The notes below the pieces were generated by a model. The model saw only the letters and a program-made list of their open reading frames with translations, was not told the origin of the DNA and searched no databases. 45,562 bases of DNA from Firmicutes bacterium CAG:555 (GTDB lineage Bacteria; Bacillota; Clostridia; Oscillospirales; Oscillospiraceae): the NCBI GenBank assembly GCA_000431075.1, contig HF986882.1:11435-56996 (forward strand), given 5' to 3'. Below, in pieces: positions 30,958 to 40,237 of this stretch; position 1 is the stretch's first letter; every line of letters starts with the position of its first letter. The translations under genes were made by a program, and so were the position numbers.

Positions 30958-33900
30958 TCACTGATCGTTTTCTATCGAGCGCTGTGCCTGCTCAAGGTCA
31001 AGCTCGATTATCTTGGAAACGCCCTTCTCCTGCATGGTAACGCCGTAAATGTGGTCGGCCTCCTCCATCGTGCCTCGGCGGTGGGTGATGACGATGAACT
31101 GGGTCTTGGTACACATGCTGCGCATGTACTCGGCATAGCGGATAACATTCGCTTCGTCAAGAGCTGCCTCTATCTCGTCCATGACGCAGAACGGCGTGGG
31201 ACGCACCTTGAGTATCGCAAAGTACAGTGCGATTGCAACGAACGCCTTCTCGCCGCCGGACAGCAAGCTTATGTTCGATACCGCCTTGCCGGGCGGCTGA
31301 ACCTTTATCTCAATGCCGCATTCGAGGGGGTCGTTTTCGTCCTCGAGCGTGAGTGAGGCTTTGCCGCCGCCGAAAAGCTCAAGGAAGGTCTGCCGGAATT
31401 TTTCGTCTATGAGCTTAAACTGCTGAGTGAAAACCTCCTGCATTTCGCTCGTTACATCGTTTATTATACCCACAAGTTCGGTTTTTGCCTTTTGGATATC
31501 GTCACGCTGGCCGGTGAGGAAATCATATCTCGTGCTGACACGCTCATACTCCTCGATAGCGCCGATGTTCGGCGTGCCGAGGGCGGATATCCTGCGGCGC
31601 AGCTCGGAGATGCCCTTGGTCTCCTTCTGCAGGTTCTCAACAGGCTGGCGCAGCTCCTGAGCGGCAGAATACGAAAGCTCGTAGTTTTCCCAGAGCTTGT
31701 CGAGTATCTGCTTCTCCTCCATGTCGGCGGCATTTTTCTTGCCCTCTAAAGCCGAGCAGGTTTTTTGCAGCTCCAAAAGCTCACGGTTGCGCTCCTGAGC
31801 ATCCCTGTCTGCCTTGGTGCGTCTGCCCTCAAGCTCAAGACGCTTGTTTGTAATTTCGCTTATCTCGGCTCTGATGCCGTCAGCCTCGGCTAATATCTGT
31901 TTGCGCTTTTCGAGAACCGTTTGCAGCTTGTTTTCGATCATGCTGCGCTCAGATTCCGAGCGCTCTATCGCCTTGCGGCGTGAAAAGCTGTCGCCGGACA
32001 GGGCTTCAAGCAGCACCTTGAGCTGGTTTATGGCAAGCTCGGTCGTGCGCTTTTCGGCCTCGTTTGCTGCGATCGAGCGGTTTATCTCCGCCTGATCCTC
32101 AAGCGCCATATCAAGCTCATAGCGCAGGCCCGCAAGTGCGTTTCTCGACCTATCAAGCTCGGCGCTTGCGTTGTTATAGTCCGTTTCCAACTTCACTCTG
32201 CGCTTTTTGAGCTCGGTGAGCTCGTTTGCCCGTGAAAGAATACCGGTACCCTTTGCGGCGCTGCCGCCGGTCATCGATCCGCCGGCGTTTATGAGCTGAC
32301 CGTCAAGGCTTACGATGCGCAAGCGGTTGCCGTTTGCCTTTGACATTCGCACGGCATCGGCAAGTGTCTCGGCAACTACCGTTCTGCCCAGCAGGCTTGC
32401 AAATATGCCGTCATACTTCGGCTCAAAATGCACAAGGTCATACGCCACGCCGACAAAGCCCGGGTCGTTTACGGGCGCATCCTTCATAACGCCGCCCTTA
32501 ACGGTGTCCACCGGCAGGAAGGTAGCACGGCCGGAGTCGAGCCGCTTTAGCATTTCTATCGCCTTGCGGCCGTCGTTTTGCGTGTCGATGACGATATTCT
32601 GCATCGCAGCGCCGAGAGCCGTCTCAATGGCAAGGGCGCACTCGTTATCCGCCTTGACAAGGTTGGCCACAGGTCCGTGAACGCCGCTTATGTTGCCTCG
32701 GGCAGATTCACGCATGACCGTTTTGACCGCCTTTGAAAAGCCCTCATATTCCTTTTCCATCTCGGAAAGCATGTGTATCCTTGCGTCCATGCTGCGGCAG
32801 TCAACGCTCAGGCGGTTCACCTTTTCACGAAGCTGCTCTGCCGCCGTTTCACGGCTCGACAGTTTCATGCGTGCGCCATCAAGCACATTGTTATTGGCCT
32901 TGAGCTTTTCGTCAAGCTCCCTGAGCGTGGCTTCCACCTTGGCGATAGTTGCATTGTTTTCTTCTATCTGCGTCTTGATCTCGCCGACGCGGGTCTCCGC
33001 CTCGGCAATGTCTTTTTTCATACGCTCGGCAGCCTCGATGCTGCTTGCGATGCCGGCTTTAAGTCCGGCGGCCTCGGAGTCGCATTCGGCAGCCCTGCCC
33101 TCTGTCTGTGAAAGGCGGGCTCTGGCACTCTCGGCCTCGACATCCTTTTGGCGCATACGCTCGGAGATGTTGCCCGACGAGGCATACAGTGCTTCCAGGC
33201 TGCGGTTTGCGTTATCAAGATCACGCACCGCATTTTCGTAGTCACGGCTTATCGCTTCAGCCTGCGACCTCAGCTTTTCAAGCGTCGCCATCCAAACGGA
33301 TATCTCACGAAGTCTCAGCTCGTCACGCAGGACGAGGTACTTTTTCGCCGTTTCGGACTGCCGCTTCAGCGGCTCGACCTGAAGCTCAAGCTCGTCTATC
33401 TTATCATTTATGCGCAGGAGGTTTTCTTCCGTTTTCTGAAGCTTGCGCTCGGACTCCTCCTTGCGGCTACGGTAGCGGGATATACCGGCCGCTTCCTCGA
33501 ACACCTCACGGCGCTCGGAGCTTTTGCTCGACACGATCTCGGCGATCCTGCCCTGACCGATGATCGAGTAGCCGTCTCTGCCAAGGCCCGTGTCCATGAG
33601 CAGGCTGTTGATATCCTTAAGGCGTACCGCCTCACGATTTATGTAATACTCGCTGTCTCCGCTGCGGTAGTAGCGGCGGGTCAGCATGAGCTCGGTATTG
33701 TCGCAGTCAAAAATGTGTTCGGAGTTATCGATGATGAGCGAGACCTGCGCAAAGCCCAGTGCGCCTCTCTTCTCCGTACCGCCGAAGATGACATCCTCCA
33801 TCTTGCCGCCTCGAAGAGTTTTGGAGCGCTGCTCGCCCATGACCCACAGTATGGCGTCGGAAATGTTCGATTTTCCCGAGCCGTTGGGTCCGACAATCGC

Positions 33901-33981
33901 CGTTATATCCTTTTCAAATGTAATTCTGGTCTTGTCCGGAAAGGACTTGAACCCCTGAATTTCCAGTGCTTTTAAGTACAA
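30958..33981 (-). CDS. smc: Chromosome segregation protein SMC, short-armed
   Basis: 1007 residues against roughly 1180-1190 in most Firmicutes. All functional parts are intact: Walker A GPNGSGKSN (31-39), coiled-coil arm about 170-430, hinge about 432-580 ending in GGSMTGGSAAKG, return arm about 580-850, signature LLSGGEKA (906-913) and Walker B VMDEIEAALD (933-942). The missing length is in both arms, about 80-90 residues each, so the register is balanced. The start is TTG at 33981, 7 nt after GAGGT, giving MYLKALEIQGFKSF as in other SMCs. The 52-nt upstream gap is AT-rich with a TATAAT but no good -35. The scpA/scpB partners are not in the window. Confidence 0.95.
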   Translation of the reverse strand: MYLKALEIQGFKSFPDKTRITFEKDITAIVGPNGSGKSNISDAILWVMGEQRSKTLRGGKMEDVIFGGTEKRGALGFAQVSLIIDNSEHIFDCDNTELMLTRRYYRSGDSEYYINREAVRLKDINSLLMDTGLGRDGYSIIGQGRIAEIVSSKSSERREVFEEAAGISRYRSRKEESERKLQKTEENLLRINDKIDELELQVEPLKRQSETAKKYLVLRDELRLREISVWMATLEKLRSQAEAISRDYENAVRDLDNANRSLEALYASSGNISERMRQKDVEAESARARLSQTEGRAAECDSEAAGLKAGIASSIEAAERMKKDIAEAETRVGEIKTQIEENNATIAKVEATLRELDEKLKANNNVLDGARMKLSSRETAAEQLREKVNRLSVDCRSMDARIHMLSEMEKEYEGFSKAVKTVMRESARGNISGVHGPVANLVKADNECALAIETALGAAMQNIVIDTQNDGRKAIEMLKRLDSGRATFLPVDTVKGGVMKDAPVNDPGFVGVAYDLVHFEPKYDGIFASLLGRTVVAETLADAVRMSKANGNRLRIVSLDGQLINAGGSMTGGSAAKGTGILSRANELTELKKRRVKLETDYNNASAELDRSRNALAGLRYELDMALEDQAEINRSIAANEAEKRTTELAINQLKVLLEALSGDSFSRRKAIERSESERSMIENKLQTVLEKRKQILAEADGIRAEISEITNKRLELEGRRTKADRDAQERNRELLELQKTCSALEGKKNAADMEEKQILDKLWENYELSYSAAQELRQPVENLQKETKGISELRRRISALGTPNIGAIEEYERVSTRYDFLTGQRDDIQKAKTELVGIINDVTSEMQEVFTQQFKLIDEKFRQTFLELFGGGKASLTLEDENDPLECGIEIKVQPPGKAVSNISLLSGGEKAFVAIALYFAILKVRPTPFCVMDEIEAALDEANVIRYAEYMRSMCTKTQFIVITHRRGTMEEADHIYGVTMQEKGVSKIIELDLEQAQRSIENDQ

Positions 33982-34033
33982 ATGCTCTACCTCTATTCAA
34001 AATGTGCATTATATTTTATAACATATGAGCGCC

Positions 34034-35047
34034 TTAATCAAGGCTAAGCAGCTTAATTTCGCCCGAATTTATGTCGGTCTGCATAATTTTAATAGACTTT
34101 AGCTTAAATTGCGACTTAAGCGCCTCCGCATTGCAGCGGTGCTGGCCAATCATTTTGGACACATCTGACTTATTGACTCCGAGGACGATGCGCTTATCGG
34201 GCTCAACACCGTCAAGCAGCTTCACCGCCTTGTCGAGCATCATGCGGGAGCGCACGAGCTCGCCCAATGCCGGGTGATACGCTCCGCCCACGGCATCTCC
34301 GCCGGAGAGATCCTCGGTCGGGTTAAGCCCCATACGGATGATGGGGATACCCGCCTCGTCAAAAAGCTTCGTTATCTTTGCGCAGACCCGAACAGCATCG
34401 GAAACGGTGTGTTCCTTGTAGGTTCCGGCTTTCCACATATCGTAAAGCTCGGTGTCCCGCACTATGACCGTGGGGTATATCCTCACTCCGTCAGGGCGCA
34501 GGGCGATTATCTTTTTTGCCGTTTCCACGCAGCTTTCGTCCGTGTCGCCCGGCAGGCCGGTCATCATTTGCAGGATCAGCTCAAAGCCCGCCTGCTTCAC
34601 CATTATTGCAGCGTCCTCGACCTCTTTTGCGGTGTGGCCTCGGTTTGACAGCCACAGCACCTTATCGCACAGTGACTGCGCACCGAGTTCCACCGTCTGC
34701 ACGGAGTATTTTTTGAGCCGTGCAAGCGTTTCGGCATCTATCGCATCCGGGCGGGTCGAGAGCCTGATCGAGCTTATCGTTCCGTCGTCAAGATACGGCT
34801 TTGCAGCCTCAAAAAGGGCTGTCTGCTCTGCCACGGGTATGGCCGTGAAGCTTCCTCCATAAAACGCCAATTGCCGCTTTGTCCCTTTGGGGGACAAGGC
34901 GGCTGCGTTCTCTATTGCGGTTTTGACCGTCTGCGCCGTTGCGGGCTCGGTGTAACCGGAAATGCGCCTCTGATTGCAGAACACGCAGTCGTTCGGGCAG
35001 CCGAGATGCGGCACGAAAACGGGGATGATACTGTTTCTTGCTGTCAT
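34034..35047 (-). CDS. Radical SAM protein, Elp3-like, without acetyltransferase domain
   Basis: 337 residues. The [4Fe-4S] motif is CPNDCVFC (Cys17, 21, 24), followed by FYGGSFTAIP and IRLSTRPDAID, VELGAQSL, and QMMTGLPGDTDES, the order seen in the Elp3-like radical SAM proteins encoded between rnc and smc in Clostridia. Elp3 itself carries a GNAT domain, which is absent here, so a tRNA-related role is only suggested. It overlaps rnc by 4 nt (ATGA). A 31-bp near-perfect palindrome lies within the coding region at 34873-34903. Confidence 0.85.
   Translation of the reverse strand: MTARNSIIPVFVPHLGCPNDCVFCNQRRISGYTEPATAQTVKTAIENAAALSPKGTKRQLAFYGGSFTAIPVAEQTALFEAAKPYLDDGTISSIRLSTRPDAIDAETLARLKKYSVQTVELGAQSLCDKVLWLSNRGHTAKEVEDAAIMVKQAGFELILQMMTGLPGDTDESCVETAKKIIALRPDGVRIYPTVIVRDTELYDMWKAGTYKEHTVSDAVRVCAKITKLFDEAGIPIIRMGLNPTEDLSGGDAVGGAYHPALGELVRSRMMLDKAVKLLDGVEPDKRIVLGVNKSDVSKMIGQHRCNAEALKSQFKLKSIKIMQTDINSGEIKLLSLD
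34873..34903. repeat. Intragenic palindrome in the radical SAM gene
   Basis: GCCGCTTTGTCCC (34873-34885) and GGGACAAGGCGGC (34891-34903) form a 13-bp stem with one T-G wobble and a 5-nt loop. It encodes the short ALSPKGTKRQ stretch between two strands. It could be a coding-compatible REP-like insertion or an mRNA hairpin. Confidence 0.6.
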
Positions 35048-35718
35048 TTATTTAGCTTCTTCAATGCCTGACAGGCTGCCGCCTGTTCGGCCTCCTTTTT
35101 AGTCCTGCCGCTGCCCTCGCCGATGACCTCGCCGTTAAGGCTGACGCTCGCCGAGAACACCTTTGCGTGATCCGGTCCGGACTCGCCGGTGGGCGCATAT
35201 GTGAGCACCTGGCCGTTCTTTTGCTGTATAAGCTCCTGAAGCTCGGTCTTATAGTCGGCCGCATGGTGTGCCTCGATGCTCTCGGGGCTTAGGATCATGC
35301 GCTCAATGAAGCTTTCGGGTGCAGCGATGCCGCCGTCAAGGAACATTGCGGCGATGACAGCCTCGACAGCGTCGGCGAGAATGGACGGTCTTGTCCTGCC
35401 GCCATTTTTCTCCTCGCCGTGACCCATGCGCAGGTATCGGCCTAAGTCAAGGTCGAGCGCAACGCCGTGCAGGCTCTGCTCGCAGACAAGCTCAGCACGC
35501 AGCCTTGTCATTTTTCCCTCGGACAGCGTAGGCTGCATAGAATACAGGTGCTTTGCCGTTACAAAGCCGAGCACCGAATCGCCCAGAAACTCAAGGCGCT
35601 CGTTGCTTGAAATGCCCTCTGCCCTGTTCTCGTTTGCATACGAGCTGTGGGTGAGCGCATTTTTCAAAAGCTCACTGTTTTTAAATGTGTAGTTTAATCT
35701 TTTCTCAAGCTCTTTCAA
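35044..35718 (-). CDS. rnc: Ribonuclease III
   Basis: 224 residues. It cleaves double-stranded RNA in rRNA and mRNA processing. The catalytic signature NERLEFLGDSVLGF (39-52) and the second acidic cluster DAVEAVIAAMFLDGG are present. The double-stranded-RNA-binding domain follows (DYKTELQELIQQKN, then GRTKKEAEQAAACQAL). The start is TTG at 35718, with AGAGG upstream at an 11-nt spacing. It follows plsX by 3 nt; the acpP gene often found between plsX and rnc is missing here. Confidence 0.97.
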   Translation of the reverse strand: MKELEKRLNYTFKNSELLKNALTHSSYANENRAEGISSNERLEFLGDSVLGFVTAKHLYSMQPTLSEGKMTRLRAELVCEQSLHGVALDLDLGRYLRMGHGEEKNGGRTRPSILADAVEAVIAAMFLDGGIAAPESFIERMILSPESIEAHHAADYKTELQELIQQKNGQVLTYAPTGESGPDHAKVFSASVSLNGEVIGEGSGRTKKEAEQAAACQALKKLNK

Positions 35719-35721
35719 TTT

Positions 35722-36735
35722 TTACGCTTCCTCTGAGATCCGCATATAATCAACATTTTCAACTATATCGTTTATCATGCCCGACTCGGCAAAGGTCTTT
35801 GCCTGACGGATGGCGGCAAAGAATGCCTCATCGCCGGACGAACCGTGCGCCTTGATAACGGGCTTGGAGATGCCCATGAGTGCAGTTCCGCCTACCTCGT
35901 TAGGGTCTATGCTCTTTGCGATGCCCTTGACATCCTTCTTGACTACGGCAGCCGCAAGCATATTCATTGCATTTTTCTTAAACACACCCTTGAGCTCGGT
36001 AAACAGCCACTTTGCAACGCCCTCGGCGGTCTTAAGGGCGATATTGCCCGAAAAGCCGTCGGCAACTACTACATCAACGCCGCCCAGAAGCATGGTGCTT
36101 GCCTCGACATTGCCGACAAAGTTTATCCTGCCTGCATCGTTTGCAGCCTTGAGAAGCTTATATGTCTCGTGCTGGAGCTCGCCGCCCTTGGTCTCCTCAA
36201 CGCCGATGTTGAGAAGTCCGACACGAGGGTTGCCGATATTCATGATGCGCTTTGCGTAGAAGCAGCCCATATATGCAAACTGGAGAAGATACTCGGGCGT
36301 GCACTCGGCGTTTGCGCCGCAGTCGATGAGCATGAGGCCGTTTTCGCGGCTTGGAAGTACGGGTGCCATTGCCGCACGGCGGACACCGTGGATGCGCTTG
36401 ACGATAAGCGTTGCACCGGTGAGCAGAGCTCCCGTCGAGCCAGCCGACACCATTGCGTCTCCCTCGCCGTTTTTCAGCATGGTAAGTCCGACTGCCATGG
36501 AGGAATTTTTCTTACGGCGGACTGCCGTGCTGGGGTCATCGTTCATCGTGATGACCTCGGGTGCGTCAACTATGCTCAAGCCATTGCGGTCAACGCCCTC
36601 AAGGCATCTTTCTATATCGTCCCTGCGGCCTACTAGGCAAAGCTCAACGCCCAGTCTGTCTCTTGCAAGCACTGCTCCCTTTACTATGGCTTCCGGTGCG
36701 TTATCGCCGCCCATTGCGTCAACGATTATCTTCAC
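35722..36735 (-). CDS. plsX: Phosphate acyltransferase PlsX
   Basis: 337 residues. PlsX makes acyl-phosphate from acyl-ACP for phosphatidic acid synthesis. IIVDAMGGDNAPEAIVKGA opens the protein; PSTAVRRKKNSSM, SAGSTGALLTG and VADGFSGNIALKTAEG follow, all family blocks. The start is GTG at 36735, 9 nt after a GGAGG that lies inside trmFO, giving a 17-nt overlap. It sits immediately upstream of rnc, as in most Firmicutes. Confidence 0.96.
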   Translation of the reverse strand: MKIIVDAMGGDNAPEAIVKGAVLARDRLGVELCLVGRRDDIERCLEGVDRNGLSIVDAPEVITMNDDPSTAVRRKKNSSMAVGLTMLKNGEGDAMVSAGSTGALLTGATLIVKRIHGVRRAAMAPVLPSRENGLMLIDCGANAECTPEYLLQFAYMGCFYAKRIMNIGNPRVGLLNIGVEETKGGELQHETYKLLKAANDAGRINFVGNVEASTMLLGGVDVVVADGFSGNIALKTAEGVAKWLFTELKGVFKKNAMNMLAAAVVKKDVKGIAKSIDPNEVGGTALMGISKPVIKAHGSSGDEAFFAAIRQAKTFAESGMINDIVENVDYMRISEEA

Positions 36736-38044
36736 GGCAGAAGACCTCCTTCTCCATCAATTCATCTATGATTTTAAGCGATCTTGCGGATATCTCCGCA
36801 TTCTTGTTTCTCTTGCCCTTTACCCGATAGCCGAGTGGGGTTATAATGCCGAAGTTTATATTCATCGGCTGGAAGTCGCCGACGCTGCCGCCGGAGATGT
36901 ACAATCCGAGTGCGCCTATCGCAGTCTCCTGCGGGAAGTTCACCGGCTCAAGCTCCAAAAGTCTTGCGGCGGTCTCGATGCCGACCAGCATGCCGGATGC
37001 GGCAGACTCAACATAGCCCTCAACGCCGGTCATCTGTCCGGCAAAGCTGATGCGGGGTTCCGATCTCAGCCTATAATAGCGGTCGAGAAGCTGCGGCGAA
37101 TTCAGGTAAGTATTGCGGTGCATGACACCGTAGCGGACAAACTCGGCATTTTTAAGCGCCGGTATCATCGAAAACACACGCTTTTGCTCGCCCCATGTCA
37201 GATGTGTCTGGAAGCCGACAAGGTTATAAATCGTGCCGTCGGCATTATCCCGACGGAGCTGTACAACGGCGTAGTTTTCCTTGCCCGTTCTCGGGTCACG
37301 CAGGCCGACAGGCTTCAAAGGGCCGAAGCGCAATGTTTCCTCGCCCCGGCGTGCCATGACCTCAACTGGCATGCAGCCTTCAAACACGCCGCCGTCGTCA
37401 AAGCCGTGGACAGGCGCTTCCTTTGCCGAAACAAGCTCTTTTACGAACGCCTTGTACTCCTCCTCGTTCATCGGGCAGTTTACATAATCCGCCGTGCCCT
37501 TATCGTAGCGGGAGGCGAAAAACGCACTGTCCATATCGACGCTCTCAAGCGTCACGATGGGTGCGACGGCATCGTAAAAGTGCAGTCCCGTGCAGTTGCA
37601 AAGCTTCTCTAACTTCTCGGCAAGCGCATCACTCGTGAGAGGGCCTGTTGCGACAACAAGCTCGCCCTCGGGAAAGTCGGTCGCTTCCTCGGACACGAGT
37701 TCAATGTTCGTACAGGACTTGATTTTGTCCGTGATATACCTTGAAAATCCCTCACGGTCAACGGCGAGCGCACCGCCGGCAGCGACACGGTTTGCATCGG
37801 CGCTTTCCATAATGAGCGAGCCCATTTTGCGCATCTCGGCCTTTAAAAGGCCGACGGCATTCGTAAGCTCATCGCTGCGCAGGGAGTTTGAGCACACGAG
37901 CTCGGCAAAATATTCGGAGCTGTGCGCCGGGGTCATCTTATTCGGCTTCATCTCAAATAGCCTTACCTCAATGCCCCGCTTTGCAAGCTGCCATGCACAT
38001 TCGCAGCCTGCAAGTCCGGCGCCGAGTACCGTGACTTTCTTCAT
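36719..38044 (-). CDS. trmFO: Methylenetetrahydrofolate--tRNA-(uracil-5-)-methyltransferase TrmFO
   Basis: 441 residues. It methylates U54 in the tRNA T-loop using methylene-THF and FAD. The FAD-binding GAGLAGCECAWQLAKRG is at the N-terminus. The conserved Cys lies in LVCSNSLRSDEL (about residue 50). FFASRYDKGTADYVNCPMNEEEY and PRISFAGQMTGVEGYVES are diagnostic. It lies 6 nt after topA, a frequent topA-trmFO order in Firmicutes. Confidence 0.97.
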   Translation of the reverse strand: MKKVTVLGAGLAGCECAWQLAKRGIEVRLFEMKPNKMTPAHSSEYFAELVCSNSLRSDELTNAVGLLKAEMRKMGSLIMESADANRVAAGGALAVDREGFSRYITDKIKSCTNIELVSEEATDFPEGELVVATGPLTSDALAEKLEKLCNCTGLHFYDAVAPIVTLESVDMDSAFFASRYDKGTADYVNCPMNEEEYKAFVKELVSAKEAPVHGFDDGGVFEGCMPVEVMARRGEETLRFGPLKPVGLRDPRTGKENYAVVQLRRDNADGTIYNLVGFQTHLTWGEQKRVFSMIPALKNAEFVRYGVMHRNTYLNSPQLLDRYYRLRSEPRISFAGQMTGVEGYVESAASGMLVGIETAARLLELEPVNFPQETAIGALGLYISGGSVGDFQPMNINFGIITPLGYRVKGKRNKNAEISARSLKIIDELMEKEVFCREDNR

Positions 38045-38050
38045 AAATGC

Positions 38051-40237
38051 TTATTCCTTGGCTTTCTTTGTAGTAGTCTTTTTCTTTGCGGCGGGCTTTT
38101 TCTCGTCAGACTTTGCCGTCGTCTTTTTCTTATAGCCCCGCTTTTCCTCGGGGACAAATTCCGAGCATTCCTCGTTGATGCAGAAGGCCTTCTTCTGTCC
38201 CTTGCCGCTGGGCTTGAACAGGGTCTTGCCGCAGCTCGGGCAGAAGTCCTTTGTAGGGACATACCATGTCATGAAGCCGCAGTCTGCGCCACGCTCGCAG
38301 GCATAGAATGTATAGCCCTTTTTGGAAGTGCGCTTGAGTATCCTGCTGCCGCATTTGGGGCATTTGCCGGGCATCTCGATGACGAGCGGCTTTGTGAAGC
38401 TGCACTCGGGATACGCAGGACACGCAAGAAATCGGCCGAACTTGCCGGATTTTACAACCATCTGCTTGCCGCAAACATCGCAGTACTCGTCGCTGAGCTC
38501 GTCGGGGACTTTTATTCTCACGCCCTCAAGCGCCTTTTCGGCGTTTTCAAGCTCAACGGAAAATCCATCGTAAAACTCATGCAGGAGCTTCTTCCAATAC
38601 AGCTTGCCGGACTCGACACTGTCGAGCTCCTCCTCCATGTGGTTTGTGAACTTAAGGTCGACGATGTCGGGGAAGCGCTCCATCATAAGCTCCGTGACCA
38701 CAACGCCGAGGTTCGTGGGCTTGAGGTATTTGCCGTCCTTTACGACATATTCGTGTGAGGTTATCGTCGAAATGGTCGGAGCATAGGTCGACGGTCTGCC
38801 GATGCCCTTTTCCTCCATCGCACGGATGAGGGTCGCCTCGGTATAGCGTGCAGGCGGCTGGGTGAACTGCTGCTCGGGCAGCATTTTTTCAAGATACACC
38901 CGCTCACCGGCCTGAAGGTCGGGCAGCTTCTTGCGCAGCTCGTCCGACTCCTCGTCCTTGCTCTCCTCATAAACGGCAGTGTAGCCCGCAAACTTGAGCT
39001 CGGAGTAGTTAGAGCGGAAAATATGGCCGTTTGACTCAACATCGACAACGACATTATCGTACACCGAGTTTGCCATCTGGCATGCTGTGAAGCGGCCCCA
39101 GATGAGGCGGTATAGCCTGTACTGCTCGGGAGTCAGATCCTTGCGCACACGCTCGGGCGTAAGCTCGATATTGGTTGGGCGGATAGCCTCGTGCGCATCC
39201 TGTGCGCCGGATTTGGTCTTGTAAACACGGAACGAGCCGTGGTAATACTCCTTGCCATAGCGCTCGATGATGAAATTTTTTGCCGCCATGAGCGCCTCAT
39301 CGGAAAGGCGCAGAGAATCGGTACGCATGTAGGTTATAAGGCCTACCGTACCCTGCCCTGCGATATCAACACCTTCGTAAAGCTGCTGGGCAACGGACAT
39401 TGTGCGTCTCGGGGTCATTCCCAAGCGGCGGGATGCCTCCTGCTGGAGCGTGGAGGTTATAAACGGGGGCGAGGGGCTGCGGTGCTTCTTGCCGCGCTTG
39501 ACGGTCTTGATGACAAACGGCTCGTCCTGCGTTTCGGCGATGACGGCGTTCACCTCATCCTCGGAGTGCAGCTCAAGCTTCTTGTCGCCCTTGCCGTAGT
39601 AGCGTGCGGTGAAGTCGGCATCGGTCTCGTCGCAATTGAGTACAGCATCGAGCAGCCAATACTCCTCACGCACGAAGCTTTCTATCTCTTTTTCACGGTC
39701 GACGACCATTCTCGTTGCGACCGACTGGACACGGCCTGCCGAAAGGCCGCGCTTTATTTTCTTCCAAAGCAGCGGCGAGAGCTTGTATCCGACAAGGCGG
39801 TCAAGCAGTCGTCTCGCCTGCTGGGCATCTACAAGATCCTTGTCGATGTCACGGGGATTGCCAACGCTCTCGGTTACTACCTTTTTCGTTATCTCATTGA
39901 AGGTCACTCGTCTTGCCTTGTCGTCCGGCAGGGCAAGCAGCTCCTTTAAATGCCACGATATAGCCTCGCCCTCGCGGTCAGGGTCGGTTGCGAGATAGAC
40001 GGTCTTTGCGCTCTTGCTGAGCTTTTTAAGAGTGTCTATAACATCCTTGTGATCCTTGACCGGGATGTACTTCGGCTCAAAATCGTTTTCTATATCGATA
40101 CCAAGTGTGCTCTTGGGGAGGTCACGCAGGTGTCCCATGGAGGCAACGACCTTATAGTTGTCGCCCAGATATTTCTCAATAGTCTTCGCCTTTGCAGGTG
40201 ATTCAACAATTACCAAATTCTTTTTTGCACTTGGCAT
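38051..40237 (-). CDS. topA: DNA topoisomerase I
   Basis: 728 residues, type IA topoisomerase that relaxes negative supercoils. The TOPRIM domain covers residues 7 to about 120, with ESPAKAKTIEKYLG and DPDREGE (85-91). The catalytic Tyr303 is in LITYMRTDS. Three C-terminal four-Cys zinc modules follow, beginning CDVCGKQM, CPKCGSRI and CPSCGKTL. The tail is Lys/Thr-rich (KKTTTKKAKE). The ATG follows the dprA stop directly (TAAATG). Confidence 0.98.
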   Translation of the reverse strand: MPSAKKNLVIVESPAKAKTIEKYLGDNYKVVASMGHLRDLPKSTLGIDIENDFEPKYIPVKDHKDVIDTLKKLSKSAKTVYLATDPDREGEAISWHLKELLALPDDKARRVTFNEITKKVVTESVGNPRDIDKDLVDAQQARRLLDRLVGYKLSPLLWKKIKRGLSAGRVQSVATRMVVDREKEIESFVREEYWLLDAVLNCDETDADFTARYYGKGDKKLELHSEDEVNAVIAETQDEPFVIKTVKRGKKHRSPSPPFITSTLQQEASRRLGMTPRRTMSVAQQLYEGVDIAGQGTVGLITYMRTDSLRLSDEALMAAKNFIIERYGKEYYHGSFRVYKTKSGAQDAHEAIRPTNIELTPERVRKDLTPEQYRLYRLIWGRFTACQMANSVYDNVVVDVESNGHIFRSNYSELKFAGYTAVYEESKDEESDELRKKLPDLQAGERVYLEKMLPEQQFTQPPARYTEATLIRAMEEKGIGRPSTYAPTISTITSHEYVVKDGKYLKPTNLGVVVTELMMERFPDIVDLKFTNHMEEELDSVESGKLYWKKLLHEFYDGFSVELENAEKALEGVRIKVPDELSDEYCDVCGKQMVVKSGKFGRFLACPAYPECSFTKPLVIEMPGKCPKCGSRILKRTSKKGYTFYACERGADCGFMTWYVPTKDFCPSCGKTLFKPSGKGQKKAFCINEECSEFVPEEKRGYKKKTTAKSDEKKPAAKKKTTTKKAKE

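Noticed and set aside
35719..35721. Hidden acpP between plsX and rnc
   Set aside because: Only 3 nt lie between the genes; acyl carrier protein must be encoded elsewhere.
38055..38170. Frameshift or degraded end of topA because of the Lys/Thr-rich tail
   Set aside because: Basic low-complexity tails are common in bacterial TopA, and the frame and zinc modules before it are intact.
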